The position numbers and the translations under genes are program-made. Shown piece by piece: positions 8,450-17,977 of a DNA stretch of 37,164 nucleotides. Positions within the stretch are counted from its first letter, which is position 1, and each line of letters starts with the position of its first letter. Under the pieces are notes generated by a model. That model was not told where the DNA came from. It saw nothing but the letters and a program-made list of their open reading frames with translations, and did not search any database. Origin of the DNA: an uncultured Eubacteriales bacterium (GTDB lineage Bacteria > Bacillota > Clostridia > Christensenellales > Aristaeellaceae); the NCBI GenBank assembly GCA_902765305.1, contig CACWZI010000013.1, positions 1-37,164 of the forward strand. Reading direction: 5' to 3'.

Positions 8450-9331
8450 TTAGCTCCTGCCCTGTCCGGGCGCGCAGCCATAGACGCGCCGATAGCGGCG
8501 GCTGAAATAGCTCTCGGAATTGAAGCCGCAGGCTTCGCTGATCTCACGTATTGTGCGCGTGGAATCGCCCAGCAGCCTCCGCGCCGTCTCCAGGCGGTAC
8601 TGGATCAGCGCGTCAATGGGCGTGCAATTCATATAGGCGTTGAAACAACGGTTTGCCTCGCTCTTGCTGACGCTGGCCGCGGCGGCGATGTCGGCGAGCG
8701 TGATGTTCTCGGCATAATGCGCGCGAATGAAGGCAAGCATCTGCTGGAGCCGGACCTGAACGGCAAGCTGCACCCGCGTAGCGCCGGTTCTTGGCAGCGC
8801 CTCCAAATGCCGAAAGATCGCCTCAAATATGCCGCTGAGCTGCCGCTGCACCGCCATCTCATGGCAGGCCCCGGCGTCGCGCAATTGCCGATAAACCTCC
8901 GCCAGCGCGTCGTTGACCGCGTCATGCCATCCCGCGCCGCGTTTGAACAGAATAAAGAGCAGGTCATCGCTCGCGGCAATGGGGCGAATATACCTCTCAT
9001 GGATGGCGCTGCCCTCCGGCGCGATGAGCGTTCCCGAAAAGACGATATTCGGCATGGCGTCGGGCCGCTCGCCCTCGATCTGCCGCATGGCGTGCAGCAC
9101 GTTGCCGTTGATCAGCAGGCTGTCGCCAGCCCCCAGCCGCAGCAGGGTATGGCCGACCTGTACCTCCAATATGCCGCTGGACGCCGTGACGAATTCAAAC
9201 TCCGGATGCCAGTGCAGCGGTATGGAGCGGGTGGGCAGCGCAAGAAACTCATCCTCGAAAAAGCTGATGGGAAAAACCGCGGTGTCGTGGGCCATGCGCT
9301 CCCGAAGCTGGCGGTCGATATTCATGGGCAT
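8450..9331 (-). CDS. AraC-family regulator with cupin sensor domain
   Basis: A 293-residue transcription factor. Residues about 20-110 form an AraC-type cupin (PLHWHPEFEFV, then LRLGAGDSLLINGNVLHAM) that would bind a small ligand such as a sugar. The C-terminal 100 residues hold two helix-turn-helix motifs, ITLADIAAAASVSKSEANRC and IREISEACGFNSESYFSRRY. The start at 9331 is set by AGGAGG 6 nt upstream. The gene is co-directional with and just upstream of the leader ORF/MFS operon, so it probably controls that transporter. It diverges from the two-component genes. Confidence 0.88.
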   Translation of the reverse strand: MPMNIDRQLRERMAHDTAVFPISFFEDEFLALPTRSIPLHWHPEFEFVTASSGILEVQVGHTLLRLGAGDSLLINGNVLHAMRQIEGERPDAMPNIVFSGTLIAPEGSAIHERYIRPIAASDDLLFILFKRGAGWHDAVNDALAEVYRQLRDAGACHEMAVQRQLSGIFEAIFRHLEALPRTGATRVQLAVQVRLQQMLAFIRAHYAENITLADIAAAASVSKSEANRCFNAYMNCTPIDALIQYRLETARRLLGDSTRTIREISEACGFNSESYFSRRYRRVYGCAPGQGRS

Positions 9332-9480
9332 GGGTATCCTCCTGCCGTTTGTATGTGATAACAGTATATCACATCGGACTGAACAAAGGAAGCACGTTTG
9401 ATTTTCAACAACAACGTTATGTTTTGTATGAGCGAGCTTGTCATGGATGACAGGCGCGCTTCTCTGCGCGAAATCCGGCG

Positions 9481-9509
9481 TTGATAGAACCAACACCGCG
9501 TGCTATAAT
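9481..9509 (+). promoter_or_regulatory. Sigma-A promoter of two-component operon
   Basis: TTGATA (9481-9486) and TATAAT (9504-9509), 17-bp spacing, 48 bp before the response regulator start. It is a near-consensus match. Confidence 0.75.
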
Positions 9510-9556
9510 TGGTTTGGACACTTCGATAATCTGAATCCCGGACGGAGCTATGAAAC

Positions 9557-10243
9557 ATGATTCGCTTGCTTATTGTAGAGGATGAGCCTCGGATGGTCGA
9601 GGCCCTTGGGGAGTTGCTTCGCAGAGAAGGCTATGAAGTATGCGTCTGTACAGACGGCCAACAGGGTATGCTTGCCATTGTTGACCGGGATTTCGACGCC
9701 GCGATACTGGATGTTATGCTTCCCGGCGCATCCGGTTTTGAAATTGCCGCCGCCGCGCGGCAGGCCGGGCGGTCGCTTCCCATATTGATGCTCACGGCCC
9801 GAGACGCCGTGGAAGATAAGGTGATCGGCCTGGACAGCGGGGCGGATGATTACCTGACCAAGCCCTTCGACGCGCGGGAGCTGCTGGCGCGCGTGCGGGC
9901 AATGACCCGGCGCGTCACGCCGGCCAATGCGGGCAAGCATTACGGCGACATCGTCCTGACCATGGACGGCTTTGATCTGCTCTGTCTGCATACCGGACAA
10001 TCCGTTCGCCTGACGCCAAAGGAGGCGAAGCTGCTGGACGCGCTGATCGAAACCGATGGCCGCACGATCACCCGGGAGCGCTTGGCGGTGCGGGCATACG
10101 GGTATCAGGACAATGCCGAATACAACAACGTCGAGGTCTACCTTACCTTCTTGCGGCGCAAGCTGAAATTCATCGGATCCAGGGTGGAAATCAAGGCGCG
10201 GCGCGGATTGGGCTATCAGATCAGGGAGGATGCCGGTGTATAA
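9557..10243 (+). CDS. OmpR/PhoB-family response regulator
   Basis: A 228-residue response regulator. The receiver domain (1-115) has the acidic pair in VEDEPR, phosphoacceptor D52 in AAILDVMLPG, a Thr/Ala at LMLTAR and the conserved Lys in LTKPFDA. The C-terminal winged-helix DNA-binding domain (about 130-225) contains RLTPKEAKLLDAL and a recognition region near YNNVEVYLTFLRRKL. It is phosphorylated by the histidine kinase whose gene overlaps its 3' end. The likely targets include the secreted proteins downstream, judged by gene order only. GGAG at 9544-9547 supports the start. Confidence 0.93.
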   Translation: MIRLLIVEDEPRMVEALGELLRREGYEVCVCTDGQQGMLAIVDRDFDAAILDVMLPGASGFEIAAAARQAGRSLPILMLTARDAVEDKVIGLDSGADDYLTKPFDARELLARVRAMTRRVTPANAGKHYGDIVLTMDGFDLLCLHTGQSVRLTPKEAKLLDALIETDGRTITRERLAVRAYGYQDNAEYNNVEVYLTFLRRKLKFIGSRVEIKARRGLGYQIREDAGV

Positions 10244-11480
10244 AAAGCTCAAGCGAAAAATCGTAGCGGCCATGAGCCTTTCGCTGCTGACGCTGTTTAT
10301 AGGAACGCTTGCGGTGATTTTCCTGACCAGCTATCGCGATATGCTGGCAGCGGACCGTGATATGATGGCGTTGTACGCGCAGGCTTATTGGGAGAACGGA
10401 AATCCATCCGGCGTGTTTGATCCGCCGCCGAACGCGGACGGCGGCCAGCCGCCGCAGCATATTGCGCCAGGCGGCTCAGGTTCGCAATTTTATTCCGTTG
10501 AAATAGATAAAGCCGGAAAAATCGCCGCCATAAACAACGAGCCTCACCGAAGCGGATTGGATGACGAGGCCATGGCCGGGATGGCGCGGGAGCTGACGGC
10601 GCACGCTCGCCCGGACGGGGTGTGGGAGGCATGGGTCTACCACACGGAGACGCGCGACGGACGGACGCTGGTCGTGATGCTGGATAACACGCTGGTCAGC
10701 GAAAGCGCCTCCGCGCTGCTTAAAAACACCCTGCGCTACGGAATCGTCATGGTGCTGGCACTGCTGTTGCTGTCCCTTTGGTCGGCCCGGCGCATGGTTC
10801 GCCCCCTGGAGGAAAACGATGCCCGACAGCGCCGCTTTATCGCGGATGCCAGCCATGAATTGAAGACGCCGGTTGCGGTGATCGACACAAACGCGGTTTT
10901 GCTGCGAAAGGATGTCGGAGAAAGTCGTTGGCTGGATAACATCGAAACCGAGAATCGGCGCATGGGAACGCTGGTGGGACAGATGCTAATGCTGTCGCGG
11001 CTGGATAAGTTTGCAATCGCCCATGAGACACAGGATCTGAGCCGCATCGTGGAAGGCGCGGCGCTTGCGTTTGAGGGTGTCGGCTATGAAAAGGGACACG
11101 CTCTAAAGGTCGAAATCGAGGAATCCATCGCCATCGAAGGGGACGGAGAGCGATTGAAAAGCCTGATGTCGATCCTTCTGGATAACGCGATGGAATACGC
11201 CCTCGAAAACGCGCCCGTTAGCATTCGATTGAAGAAGGAGCGTGGATGCGCCGCGCTTTGCGTGTCGAATCCCTCCGCCGCGATATCCGATACGCAGACG
11301 GCGCGCCTGTTCGAACGCTTTTACAGGGTGGACGAGGCGCGAAGCGGAGGAACCGTCAAACAGCATTACGGCCTCGGACTGTCCATCGCGAGGGAGATCG
11401 TCGAGGCGCATAAGGGATCGATCCGAGCGGAGTATGTCAACGGTTGTTTTACGGTCGATGTTTCATTTCCGGCGGCGTGA
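10236..11480 (+). CDS. Sensor histidine kinase
   Basis: A 414-residue membrane kinase. One transmembrane helix lies near residues 9-31, then an extracytoplasmic region of about 130 residues containing a Pro/Gly-rich segment (DPPPNADGGQPPQHIAPGG), and a second helix (YGIVMVLALLLLSLW). The cytoplasmic part has the H box FIADASHELKTPV (H207), an N box with N317 (LLDNAMEYA) and the G box HYGLGLSIAREI. The usual DxGxG is not recognisable; the place reads SNPSAAISDTQ, as in some Firmicutes kinases. GTG at 10236 is preferred over ATG 10230 because AGGGAGG abuts the ATG but sits 6 nt from the GTG. It overlaps the response regulator by 8 nt. Confidence 0.9.
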   Translation: MYKKLKRKIVAAMSLSLLTLFIGTLAVIFLTSYRDMLAADRDMMALYAQAYWENGNPSGVFDPPPNADGGQPPQHIAPGGSGSQFYSVEIDKAGKIAAINNEPHRSGLDDEAMAGMARELTAHARPDGVWEAWVYHTETRDGRTLVVMLDNTLVSESASALLKNTLRYGIVMVLALLLLSLWSARRMVRPLEENDARQRRFIADASHELKTPVAVIDTNAVLLRKDVGESRWLDNIETENRRMGTLVGQMLMLSRLDKFAIAHETQDLSRIVEGAALAFEGVGYEKGHALKVEIEESIAIEGDGERLKSLMSILLDNAMEYALENAPVSIRLKKERGCAALCVSNPSAAISDTQTARLFERFYRVDEARSGGTVKQHYGLGLSIAREIVEAHKGSIRAEYVNGCFTVDVSFPAA

Positions 11481-11514
11481 TTTCAATCGAATTTCAATTT
11501 TCACGCGCTATGAT

Positions 11515-11555
11515 GGTATCAGCAGGAAGATACTTTGCTTCCGCTGATACCGTTT
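11515..11555 (+). terminator. Hairpin between kinase and esterase genes
   Basis: A 15-nt arm (11515-11529) pairs with 11538-11551, with one bulged base, and GTTTT follows. It stands directly before the esterase ribosome binding site at 11557-11563. It is either the terminator of the two-component operon or a leader structure that controls read-through into the esterase gene. Confidence 0.6.
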
Positions 11556-11572
11556 TAGGAGGGATGTGCGCG

Positions 11573-13912
11573 ATGAAGAAGCTGTTTGCGATACTGTTGT
11601 CCCTGATCCTTGTGATATCCTGTGTCTGCGTTGCCGAAGACACGACGACCGCCTCCGATAAAGAGGCAATCGAAGCGGCGCTGAACCTGGCGAACAATGC
11701 CGATCAGGAATGGACCTACAATTCCGGCTCCGACGCCTGGACGCTGTCCGTGGTGATGGCCGTGACAAATCCCGTCATCGAGAAGGAGGAGGGCGTGTCG
11801 GTGTGCGTGCCCGGCGCGTATGTGGTGGGCATCGACACCGACGGCGACGGCGCGGCGGATGTGACGGCCCAGACCGCGACCGAGGCCGTGAAGGGCAGCC
11901 TGGTGATCGACTATGAATCTGAAATCACCAGCACCAACGGCCAGACCTATACCGCCGCGACAGCCCCCTGTATCCTGAACACCGGCGCGGCGGGCTACGG
12001 CAATTCCAGCAACACGACCGCCGCAGCGACCTATGCCGCCGAGGGCTACATCAACGTGGCCTGCGGCAACCGCGGTAAGCAGGACAGCTACACGGACGCG
12101 GACGGCAACACCGTGTATACCGGCGACGCGCCGAGCTGTCTGGTCGATCAAAAGGCGGCGACCCGCTTCGTAAAGTACAACATCCTGCTGGGCAACCTCC
12201 CCGGCAGCGTGGACTGCTGGGTGTCCACCGGCGGCTCCGGCGGCGGCGCGCACGCGGCCATGTTCGCGGCCACGTCCAACAACCCCGATTTCTACGACTA
12301 CCAGATCGAGGTTGGCGCGGTGGGTGTGTATCGTAACGAAGACGGCACTTACTGCACCACCGTCACCATCGACGGCGAGAAAGTGGAGCTCTCCGACGGC
12401 GCGTGGGGCTGCGTGGCCTACAGCGCCATCACCTCGCTGTACGAGGCGGATATGGCGCTGGCCATGGAGTATACGCTGAACACCGGCTTCAACTTCAATA
12501 CCGACTTCCAGCAGGCGCTGGCGGCGGTACTCTCGCAGGAGTACATGGAATACATCAACAGTCAGAATCTGACTGTTGACGAAGCGAAGGTCGGCTTCGA
12601 CCTGGACGGCGACGGCGAACTGAACAGCACCGTGGCGCTGACCATCGAATACGACGAAGAGAAGTACGCCGATACCAACGGTTACGGCGGCAGCTATCTC
12701 GACCTGTATCTGGCGGAGCTGACGGAGAACCTACAATGGTACGTGGACAACCTGGCTTACGCCGAGGGCTGGACGTGGTTCAACGCCGAGGGCGAGGCGC
12801 TGTCCGATGAGGATGTTGCCGCGATGACTACCGCCGACAAGGCGCAGGCGTTCATCGAAGGCCGTTATGCCAAGGGCAGCTCCGGCGGCATGGGCGGTCC
12901 CGGAGATGACATGGGCGGCCCCGGCGGAGACGGCGGCCCTGGCGGTACGCCTCCGGATGGCGGCATGGGCGGCCCCGGCAGTGGCAAAATGCCTTCCGAC
13001 ATGGGTGAAATGCCTTCTGACGCGATCAGCACGGATGCCGATGATACCACTGAAGCCATCACAGAAGATATGGGCGATATGCCCGCTGACGGCGAAGCGC
13101 CATCCGATATGGGTGAAACGCCCTCCGACACGACCGAAGCCGAATCCTCCGAGCGCAGCTTCGACAACGCCGATGTGGCGGAGAACAGCAGCGGCGATGA
13201 AATGGATGTGGGCACCCCTGACGCGGGCACAACCCAGGCCGCGGGCAGCAGTACCAACTCCAACAACTATTCCAGCTATACGGAAATGCTGGCCGCATAT
13301 GAAGCGGACATTGCCGGGATCCAGGCGGGCGACGCCTATGGCAAGAACATCGTGGATCTCTATAACCCACTGAACTACATCGGCGCGGAGTGCACCGCCA
13401 ATCCTGCCTGGATGCGCATTGTCTGCGGCGCGGTGGAGGGCGATATTTCCATGTTCAACTCGCTGAATATCCAGTTGGCCGCCCTGAACGCGGGCATTGA
13501 CGCCACGATCGAATGGCAGTGGGACGGCGGCCATGTGCCCAGCGAGGTGCTCGGCAACAGCCTGGCGCTTTGGGTGGACCAGATGTACGGCGAGTACGTC
13601 AGCGGCGTGGAGAGTGTGAAGGCCGAGGCCGAGCCGCAGACCGAAAACGGAGACGCCGAGTCCGCCACCGGCACGGATCTGTCCGGCTGGGTGAGCCTGA
13701 GCGATGAAGGGACGGTGTCCTTTGCGCTGGCGGACGGCATGGCCTATCGCACCAAGGGCGCGAGCAAGGCCGTGCCCGGCTTCGACGTGATCGACTACGG
13801 CCAGGAGGACTACGTGTTCGGCGACAGCGACACCGACGCCCGCCACTGGAGCGAATGGGTGCTGAAGGCGCTGCAGGAAAACCAGGAAACGCTGGAGGAA
13901 CTGTTCAACTGA
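11573..13912 (+). CDS. Secreted tannase-like alpha/beta-hydrolase esterase
   Basis: A 779-residue exported protein. The signal sequence MKKLFAILLSLILVISC ends in VISC, which fits a lipobox, with CVA-ED as an alternative cleavage site. The nucleophile elbow is STGGSGGGAH (S222); the acid is probably D624 in AVEGDIS and the base H654 in WDGGHVPSE. This order and these contexts match subtype B tannases and feruloyl-esterase-like hydrolases, which cut esters from plant polyphenols or polysaccharides. About 120 Gly/Met/Pro- and Asp/Ser-rich residues (about 440-560) are inserted between Ser and Asp and resemble the tails of the beta-helix proteins downstream. AGGAGGG lies 9 nt before ATG 11573. A strong terminator follows. 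The true substrate is unknown. Confidence 0.8.
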   Translation: MKKLFAILLSLILVISCVCVAEDTTTASDKEAIEAALNLANNADQEWTYNSGSDAWTLSVVMAVTNPVIEKEEGVSVCVPGAYVVGIDTDGDGAADVTAQTATEAVKGSLVIDYESEITSTNGQTYTAATAPCILNTGAAGYGNSSNTTAAATYAAEGYINVACGNRGKQDSYTDADGNTVYTGDAPSCLVDQKAATRFVKYNILLGNLPGSVDCWVSTGGSGGGAHAAMFAATSNNPDFYDYQIEVGAVGVYRNEDGTYCTTVTIDGEKVELSDGAWGCVAYSAITSLYEADMALAMEYTLNTGFNFNTDFQQALAAVLSQEYMEYINSQNLTVDEAKVGFDLDGDGELNSTVALTIEYDEEKYADTNGYGGSYLDLYLAELTENLQWYVDNLAYAEGWTWFNAEGEALSDEDVAAMTTADKAQAFIEGRYAKGSSGGMGGPGDDMGGPGGDGGPGGTPPDGGMGGPGSGKMPSDMGEMPSDAISTDADDTTEAITEDMGDMPADGEAPSDMGETPSDTTEAESSERSFDNADVAENSSGDEMDVGTPDAGTTQAAGSSTNSNNYSSYTEMLAAYEADIAGIQAGDAYGKNIVDLYNPLNYIGAECTANPAWMRIVCGAVEGDISMFNSLNIQLAALNAGIDATIEWQWDGGHVPSEVLGNSLALWVDQMYGEYVSGVESVKAEAEPQTENGDAESATGTDLSGWVSLSDEGTVSFALADGMAYRTKGASKAVPGFDVIDYGQEDYVFGDSDTDARHWSEWVLKALQENQETLEELFN

Positions 13913-13929
13913 TCCTTGAAATGCCAATG

Positions 13930-13966
13930 ATACTGTGGGAGCGATCCGGCTCCCGCAGTATTTTTT
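13930..13966 (+). terminator. Rho-independent terminator
   Basis: A 13-bp stem (13930-13942 with 13949-13961, one G-T pair), a 6-nt loop, then a run of T ending at 13966. It ends the esterase transcript. Confidence 0.92.
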
Positions 13967-13990
13967 AAGATGTGGTACGATTAGCGGACG

Positions 13991-14043
13991 GCGAACGAAG
14001 TTCGCGTCGCGCGGGTCGGCGGCATCCGCAGGATGACGCCGAC
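13991..14043 (+). other. Two tandem hairpins in leader of beta-helix operon
   Basis: GCGAAC-GAA-GTTCGC (13991-14005) is a perfect 6-bp hairpin. Next, GTCGGCG (14015-14021) pairs with CGCCGAC (14037-14043), enclosing a second 4-bp helix ATCC/GGAT and a 3-nt loop. Neither is followed by T residues. They lie 85-140 bp before the start at 14129, so a structured 5' leader is possible. Confidence 0.45.
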
Positions 14044-14128
14044 AATCGTTCTATCTTCAATACTGTTTTAAGGTTCGCGTGGATAATGATTGCATCGAAA
14101 GGGAAAGTTTCCAAGGAGGCTGATTCTC

Positions 14129-15900
14129 ATGAAGCGTATCTTGGCGGTTGTTTTATCATTGGTTTTCATTGTGAGCCTGTGCATGTCGGGCCTTGCCGAG
14201 GGCGGTCCGGGCATGGGCCAGCCGCCGCAGGGCGGGCCCGGCGCAGGCATGGGCAATCCGCCCGACGGCATGGGCGGCCCCGGCGGCATGGCGGAAGGCG
14301 ATGTCGCCAGCACGGGCAACGCCATGAATACGAGCGGCCTGATCGATGTGGCAGGCGGGACTGTCACAGCGGACGACAGCCTGGTCGGAGCGACCGAAAA
14401 CGCGGATGGGACGATCACGATCTCCGGGATTTCCTATGAGAGCGGTGACTACAGCGCTACCCTGCTGAGCGCCAGCGATTCAGACGTTTTCCTGACTGGC
14501 GCGAATATCGCCATGAATGTGGATGAAGCCGTCTCCGGCAATGAATCCGCCGGCACCGCGACCTACGTGGATTCCGGTACGCTGACGATCTCCGACAGCA
14601 ATATCGAGGTCAATGGCGCGGGACGCTACACCGTGGCGGCCACGGGCACAGCCACGATGGTGGTGGAGGATTCCGTGATCGTCGCAGGCGGCGACGCCGG
14701 GGCAGAGGGCAATACCACCTCCATCAGCGAACCGGCCTCCAACGCGGGGCTGCTGATCTCCGGTAACTCCCGCGCCAACTTCTCCGTGGGTCAGACCCAC
14801 ACCTTCTACTACGATTCGCTGTGCGTGGCCGACGGCTGGGCGGCGCTGTCTACTGATTCCGCCACCGGCAGCGGGCTGGAGTTCGTGGCGTGAACACCGA
14901 GGCGCTGGCGCTGCACGGCGGCTACGGCATCTACGCAGACACCAACTGCCGGGATTACCTGTACGGCGCGACGCTCGTCTCCGCAGAGGTGGGCGCGATC
15001 CTTTCCAATAACGGCGCGATTACAGTCGGTTCCTCAGGGGACGCAGAGACGGCGACGACCCAGGACGGCCACAGCGCTCTGGAATACCGCGACGGAGAGA
15101 TTGGCGAGGATATGCGCACGACCATCATCGCGGGCCGCAACGACTTCCAGCTGCATTCCCCCGACATGATGGGCGAGGGCAATTCGGACTATACCGCAAG
15201 CCTGTCCCTGAGTCACGCCACCCTCATCATCGACGATGCCATCAACAACGAAGGGTATGCATATATCTCAAATGTGAACGGCGAGACCTATACTGTTCAG
15301 GCCACCGAGGATTATGCCGACAAATATGACGACGCGGTAGGCGCGTACGTCGACTATGTGACCGGCGCGGCGATCCTGGTGAAATCCACCTCCGCGGACA
15401 TCGCCCTCAATGATGTGGAGATCCAGTCCTCCACGGGCGTGGCACTGCTGACGGCGCTGAACTCCGATTCCATGTCCCGGTATCTCAAGCAGGACGTCGG
15501 CAGCGGGGTGAACGTCACCGTCACGGATTCCACCATCGACGGCGACTTCGTCCACGACGATTACCAGCGGGATATGACCGTCACCCTGAATAATGCTACG
15601 CTGAACGGCGACATCACCTTCTCCACCGCGGACGAATGGAATGAAAAGTGGTTTGACTATGCGGATGACGAGAACGCCTGCTGGGTGAATCTGGATGCAA
15701 ACACCTACATCACCAATACCCATGCCACCGCGCTGACGCTGACGAACAGCTCGGTGTGGAACGTCAAAGAGACATCCGAACTGACCACGCTGACGGTTTC
15801 CGCCGATTCCGTGGTGAACGGCAGCATTGAAGCCGAAACGACTGAGACGCTGGACGACGGCACGGTGGTCTACACCAACGCCACCGTCACCGCGGCATAA
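14129..15900 (+). pseudogene. Secreted Gly/Met/Pro-rich beta-helix protein, frameshifted
   Basis: The gene begins with a signal peptide (MKRILAVVLSLVFIVSL, cleavage near GLA-EG) after AAGGAGG. A collagen-like Gly/Met/Pro tract (MGQPPQGGPGAGMGNPP...) follows, then a long Ser/Thr/Asn-rich beta-helix. The first frame stops at 14891-14893 (TGA). The next frame, starting at GTG 14890, continues the same fold to 15900. The neighbouring gene at 15914 covers the whole length in one frame, so I infer a 1-nt loss near 14888 (GCG-GTG read as GCGTG). The GTGA overlap means the second part could be a separate product by reinitiation, but it would lack a signal peptide. The likely role is a surface-attached carbohydrate-binding or adhesin-type protein; this is uncertain. 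Confidence 0.72.
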
Positions 15901-15913
15901 GGAGGATAAGAAA

Positions 15914-17854
15914 ATGAAACGGATTTTTGCGTTGATTGTAGCGGTTATATTGATCGTCGGTTCTGTCTGCGCGTATGCGGAGCCGCCTTCGGGCGGCCCC
16001 GGCGGCGGCCAGCTACCGCAGGGCGGGCCCGGCGGAGAGATGGGAAATCCGCCCGACGGCATGGGCGGTCCCGGTGGCTCCAATGAGAAGGCCGAGGGCG
16101 TGATCGGCTCCTGGTCGTCCGGCGGCAGCGAGGATTATGAATACAGCGCCGCACTGTACGTTACCGCAGAAGGCATTGACGAAGAAAAGTCCTCCACGGA
16201 GCGCATCGCCTCCGGCGCATACGACGCAAGCAGCTCGGACGGGATCGTCATTGAGGATACACAATCCGGCGACAACGGCATCATCGTGGTAGACGCGAAC
16301 TACGCCATCTCCAATGTCAATATCAGCTTGCTCACTGACGCGGACGGCTCCGATACCTGCGACTTTTCCGGCCGGGGCAGCGCCATCGCGGTCTACGGTT
16401 CCCAGGCCAACGTTACCGTCGAGGATTCTACCCTCCACACCGCGGGCGTGGCCACCATGCCCGTGTTCGCCGACGACGGCGCGACGCTGACCATCAAGAA
16501 CAGCACCCTGCAATCGGATGGCGGCACGCTGAACGCCGACTATCTGAACACACCCGATCAGGCGCTCATGGTCGCCCCGCCGTGGATTTTGGGCATCATG
16601 GGCACCTCCCGCTGCACCAACATGATGGGCGACAATACCACCACGAACGTCATCGACAGCGAGACCTCGGCGGGCGCGTGGGCGGTGCTGTCCACCGACG
16701 CGGGCAGCGACATGGTTCTGAATGTGTACGACAGCAGCCTGACCCTGAACAACGCCGACGAGAGCGCCGCCGCGCCGCTGCAGGCCGAGGGCGGTCAGAT
16801 CAGTCAGACGCTGGACAATCCCTACACCGTCAACTACGGCTCCGGCTACGGCACCTATGCCATCGGCAACGCCGTGGAGACCTTTGCCGGCGCGACGATC
16901 AATGTGGGCACTTACGCCACCATCTTCACCGGCGGCAGCGCGACCTACACCGCGCTGGAGGCGGGGGAAACCTACGAGCTAAAGAACAGCGCGGGCGAAA
17001 CCACCGCTACCTACACGGCCACCGAGGACAAGGCGACGGAGATCCACTCCGACACCTTCGGCTTCATGGTCCACCAGGGCAGCAATGCCATCGCCCTCGA
17101 GAAGGGCACCGTGGTGGACAGCGGCTACGCCACCTTCCTGGTGAAGTCCGGTTCCTCCAACGAGACCCTGACCGCAACTGTGGACGACGCGACCATTACC
17201 AACGGTGGCGTGCTGATCCAGGTGATGGACAACGATGACACCACCAACGGCGGCATGATGGACGCGGACGACCCGGAAAACACCAACGGCGGCAGCCAGA
17301 ATTTCAAGCCGTACCACACCGAGGACGCGGGCTTCAACACCGACGCGGCATCCGCAGGCAGCACCGCGCAGACCTTCACCTTTACAAATGGCGAATACAC
17401 CGGTAACATCTACAACGCCTCCGGCTCCGACGGCCTGGAGGGCACGACGCTGAGCGTGACCTTCGGCGAGGGCGCGGATTACAGCGGCGCAATCGCCTGT
17501 ACCTCCGCCATCCACGTGACCTATGAAGGGTCTGTGGCGGTGAAGGACAACGGCGGGACTGCCTTCGACGATGCGGACGAGGCCGCGACCTTCGCGGCGC
17601 AGTATCAGAACACTAGCTTTACCATCGAGGAATACTGGTCCATCGGACAGGTGGCGAACCTGGTGAACGACAACGGCGCGAACGCCGTGCACGTTACGCT
17701 CACCGACGACGCGGTCTGGACCGTGCTGGACACGTCCCTGATCGCCTCGCTGACGCTTGAAGGCAGCGCCCGCGTGATCGTCCCCGAAAGCGTTACTCTG
17801 ACGGTGGGCGGTGTGGAGTATACCAATTGCACGCTGACCGAGCAGGACTTGTAA
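15914..17854 (+). CDS. Secreted Gly/Met/Pro-rich beta-helix protein
   Basis: A 646-residue exported protein, with signal MKRIFALIVAVILIVGSVC and cleavage near AYA-EP. It is followed by the tract PPSGGPGGGQLPQGGPGGEM, then about 550 residues of short repeated strands rich in Thr, Asn, Asp and Gly that look like a right-handed parallel beta-helix. It is a paralogue of the 14129 gene: same N-terminal tract, same order of segments and a shared C-terminal pattern (VWTVLDTSLIASLTLEG). GGAGG at 15901-15905 lies 8 nt before the ATG, 13 nt after the previous stop, so the two form an operon. Function is not known. The context (esterase, two-component system) suggests cell-surface interaction with plant or host glycans. 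Confidence 0.82.
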   Translation: MKRIFALIVAVILIVGSVCAYAEPPSGGPGGGQLPQGGPGGEMGNPPDGMGGPGGSNEKAEGVIGSWSSGGSEDYEYSAALYVTAEGIDEEKSSTERIASGAYDASSSDGIVIEDTQSGDNGIIVVDANYAISNVNISLLTDADGSDTCDFSGRGSAIAVYGSQANVTVEDSTLHTAGVATMPVFADDGATLTIKNSTLQSDGGTLNADYLNTPDQALMVAPPWILGIMGTSRCTNMMGDNTTTNVIDSETSAGAWAVLSTDAGSDMVLNVYDSSLTLNNADESAAAPLQAEGGQISQTLDNPYTVNYGSGYGTYAIGNAVETFAGATINVGTYATIFTGGSATYTALEAGETYELKNSAGETTATYTATEDKATEIHSDTFGFMVHQGSNAIALEKGTVVDSGYATFLVKSGSSNETLTATVDDATITNGGVLIQVMDNDDTTNGGMMDADDPENTNGGSQNFKPYHTEDAGFNTDAASAGSTAQTFTFTNGEYTGNIYNASGSDGLEGTTLSVTFGEGADYSGAIACTSAIHVTYEGSVAVKDNGGTAFDDADEAATFAAQYQNTSFTIEEYWSIGQVANLVNDNGANAVHVTLTDDAVWTVLDTSLIASLTLEGSARVIVPESVTLTVGGVEYTNCTLTEQDL

Positions 17855-17867
17855 CTTACAGGAACTG

Positions 17868-17900
17868 AACCCGCCGATGGCCCCAGGCTGTCGGCGGGTT
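17868..17900 (+). terminator. Terminator-like hairpin
   Basis: A perfect 10-bp stem, AACCCGCCGA with TCGGCGGGTT, with a 13-nt loop, 13 nt after the beta-helix operon. Only TT follows, so it is a weak intrinsic terminator or an RNA-stabilising hairpin. Confidence 0.6.
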
Positions 17901-17977
17901 ACTATTCAGATGACAGATGAGCGTCGACTTATTTGACACAGCGGCCCAGATTTTTTTATAGAAATCCGGCGGAATTA

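Noticed and set aside
12731-13927. 398-codon minus-strand ORF opposite the esterase
   Set aside because: Antisense shadow. The plus strand has a signal peptide, catalytic triad and ribosome binding site.
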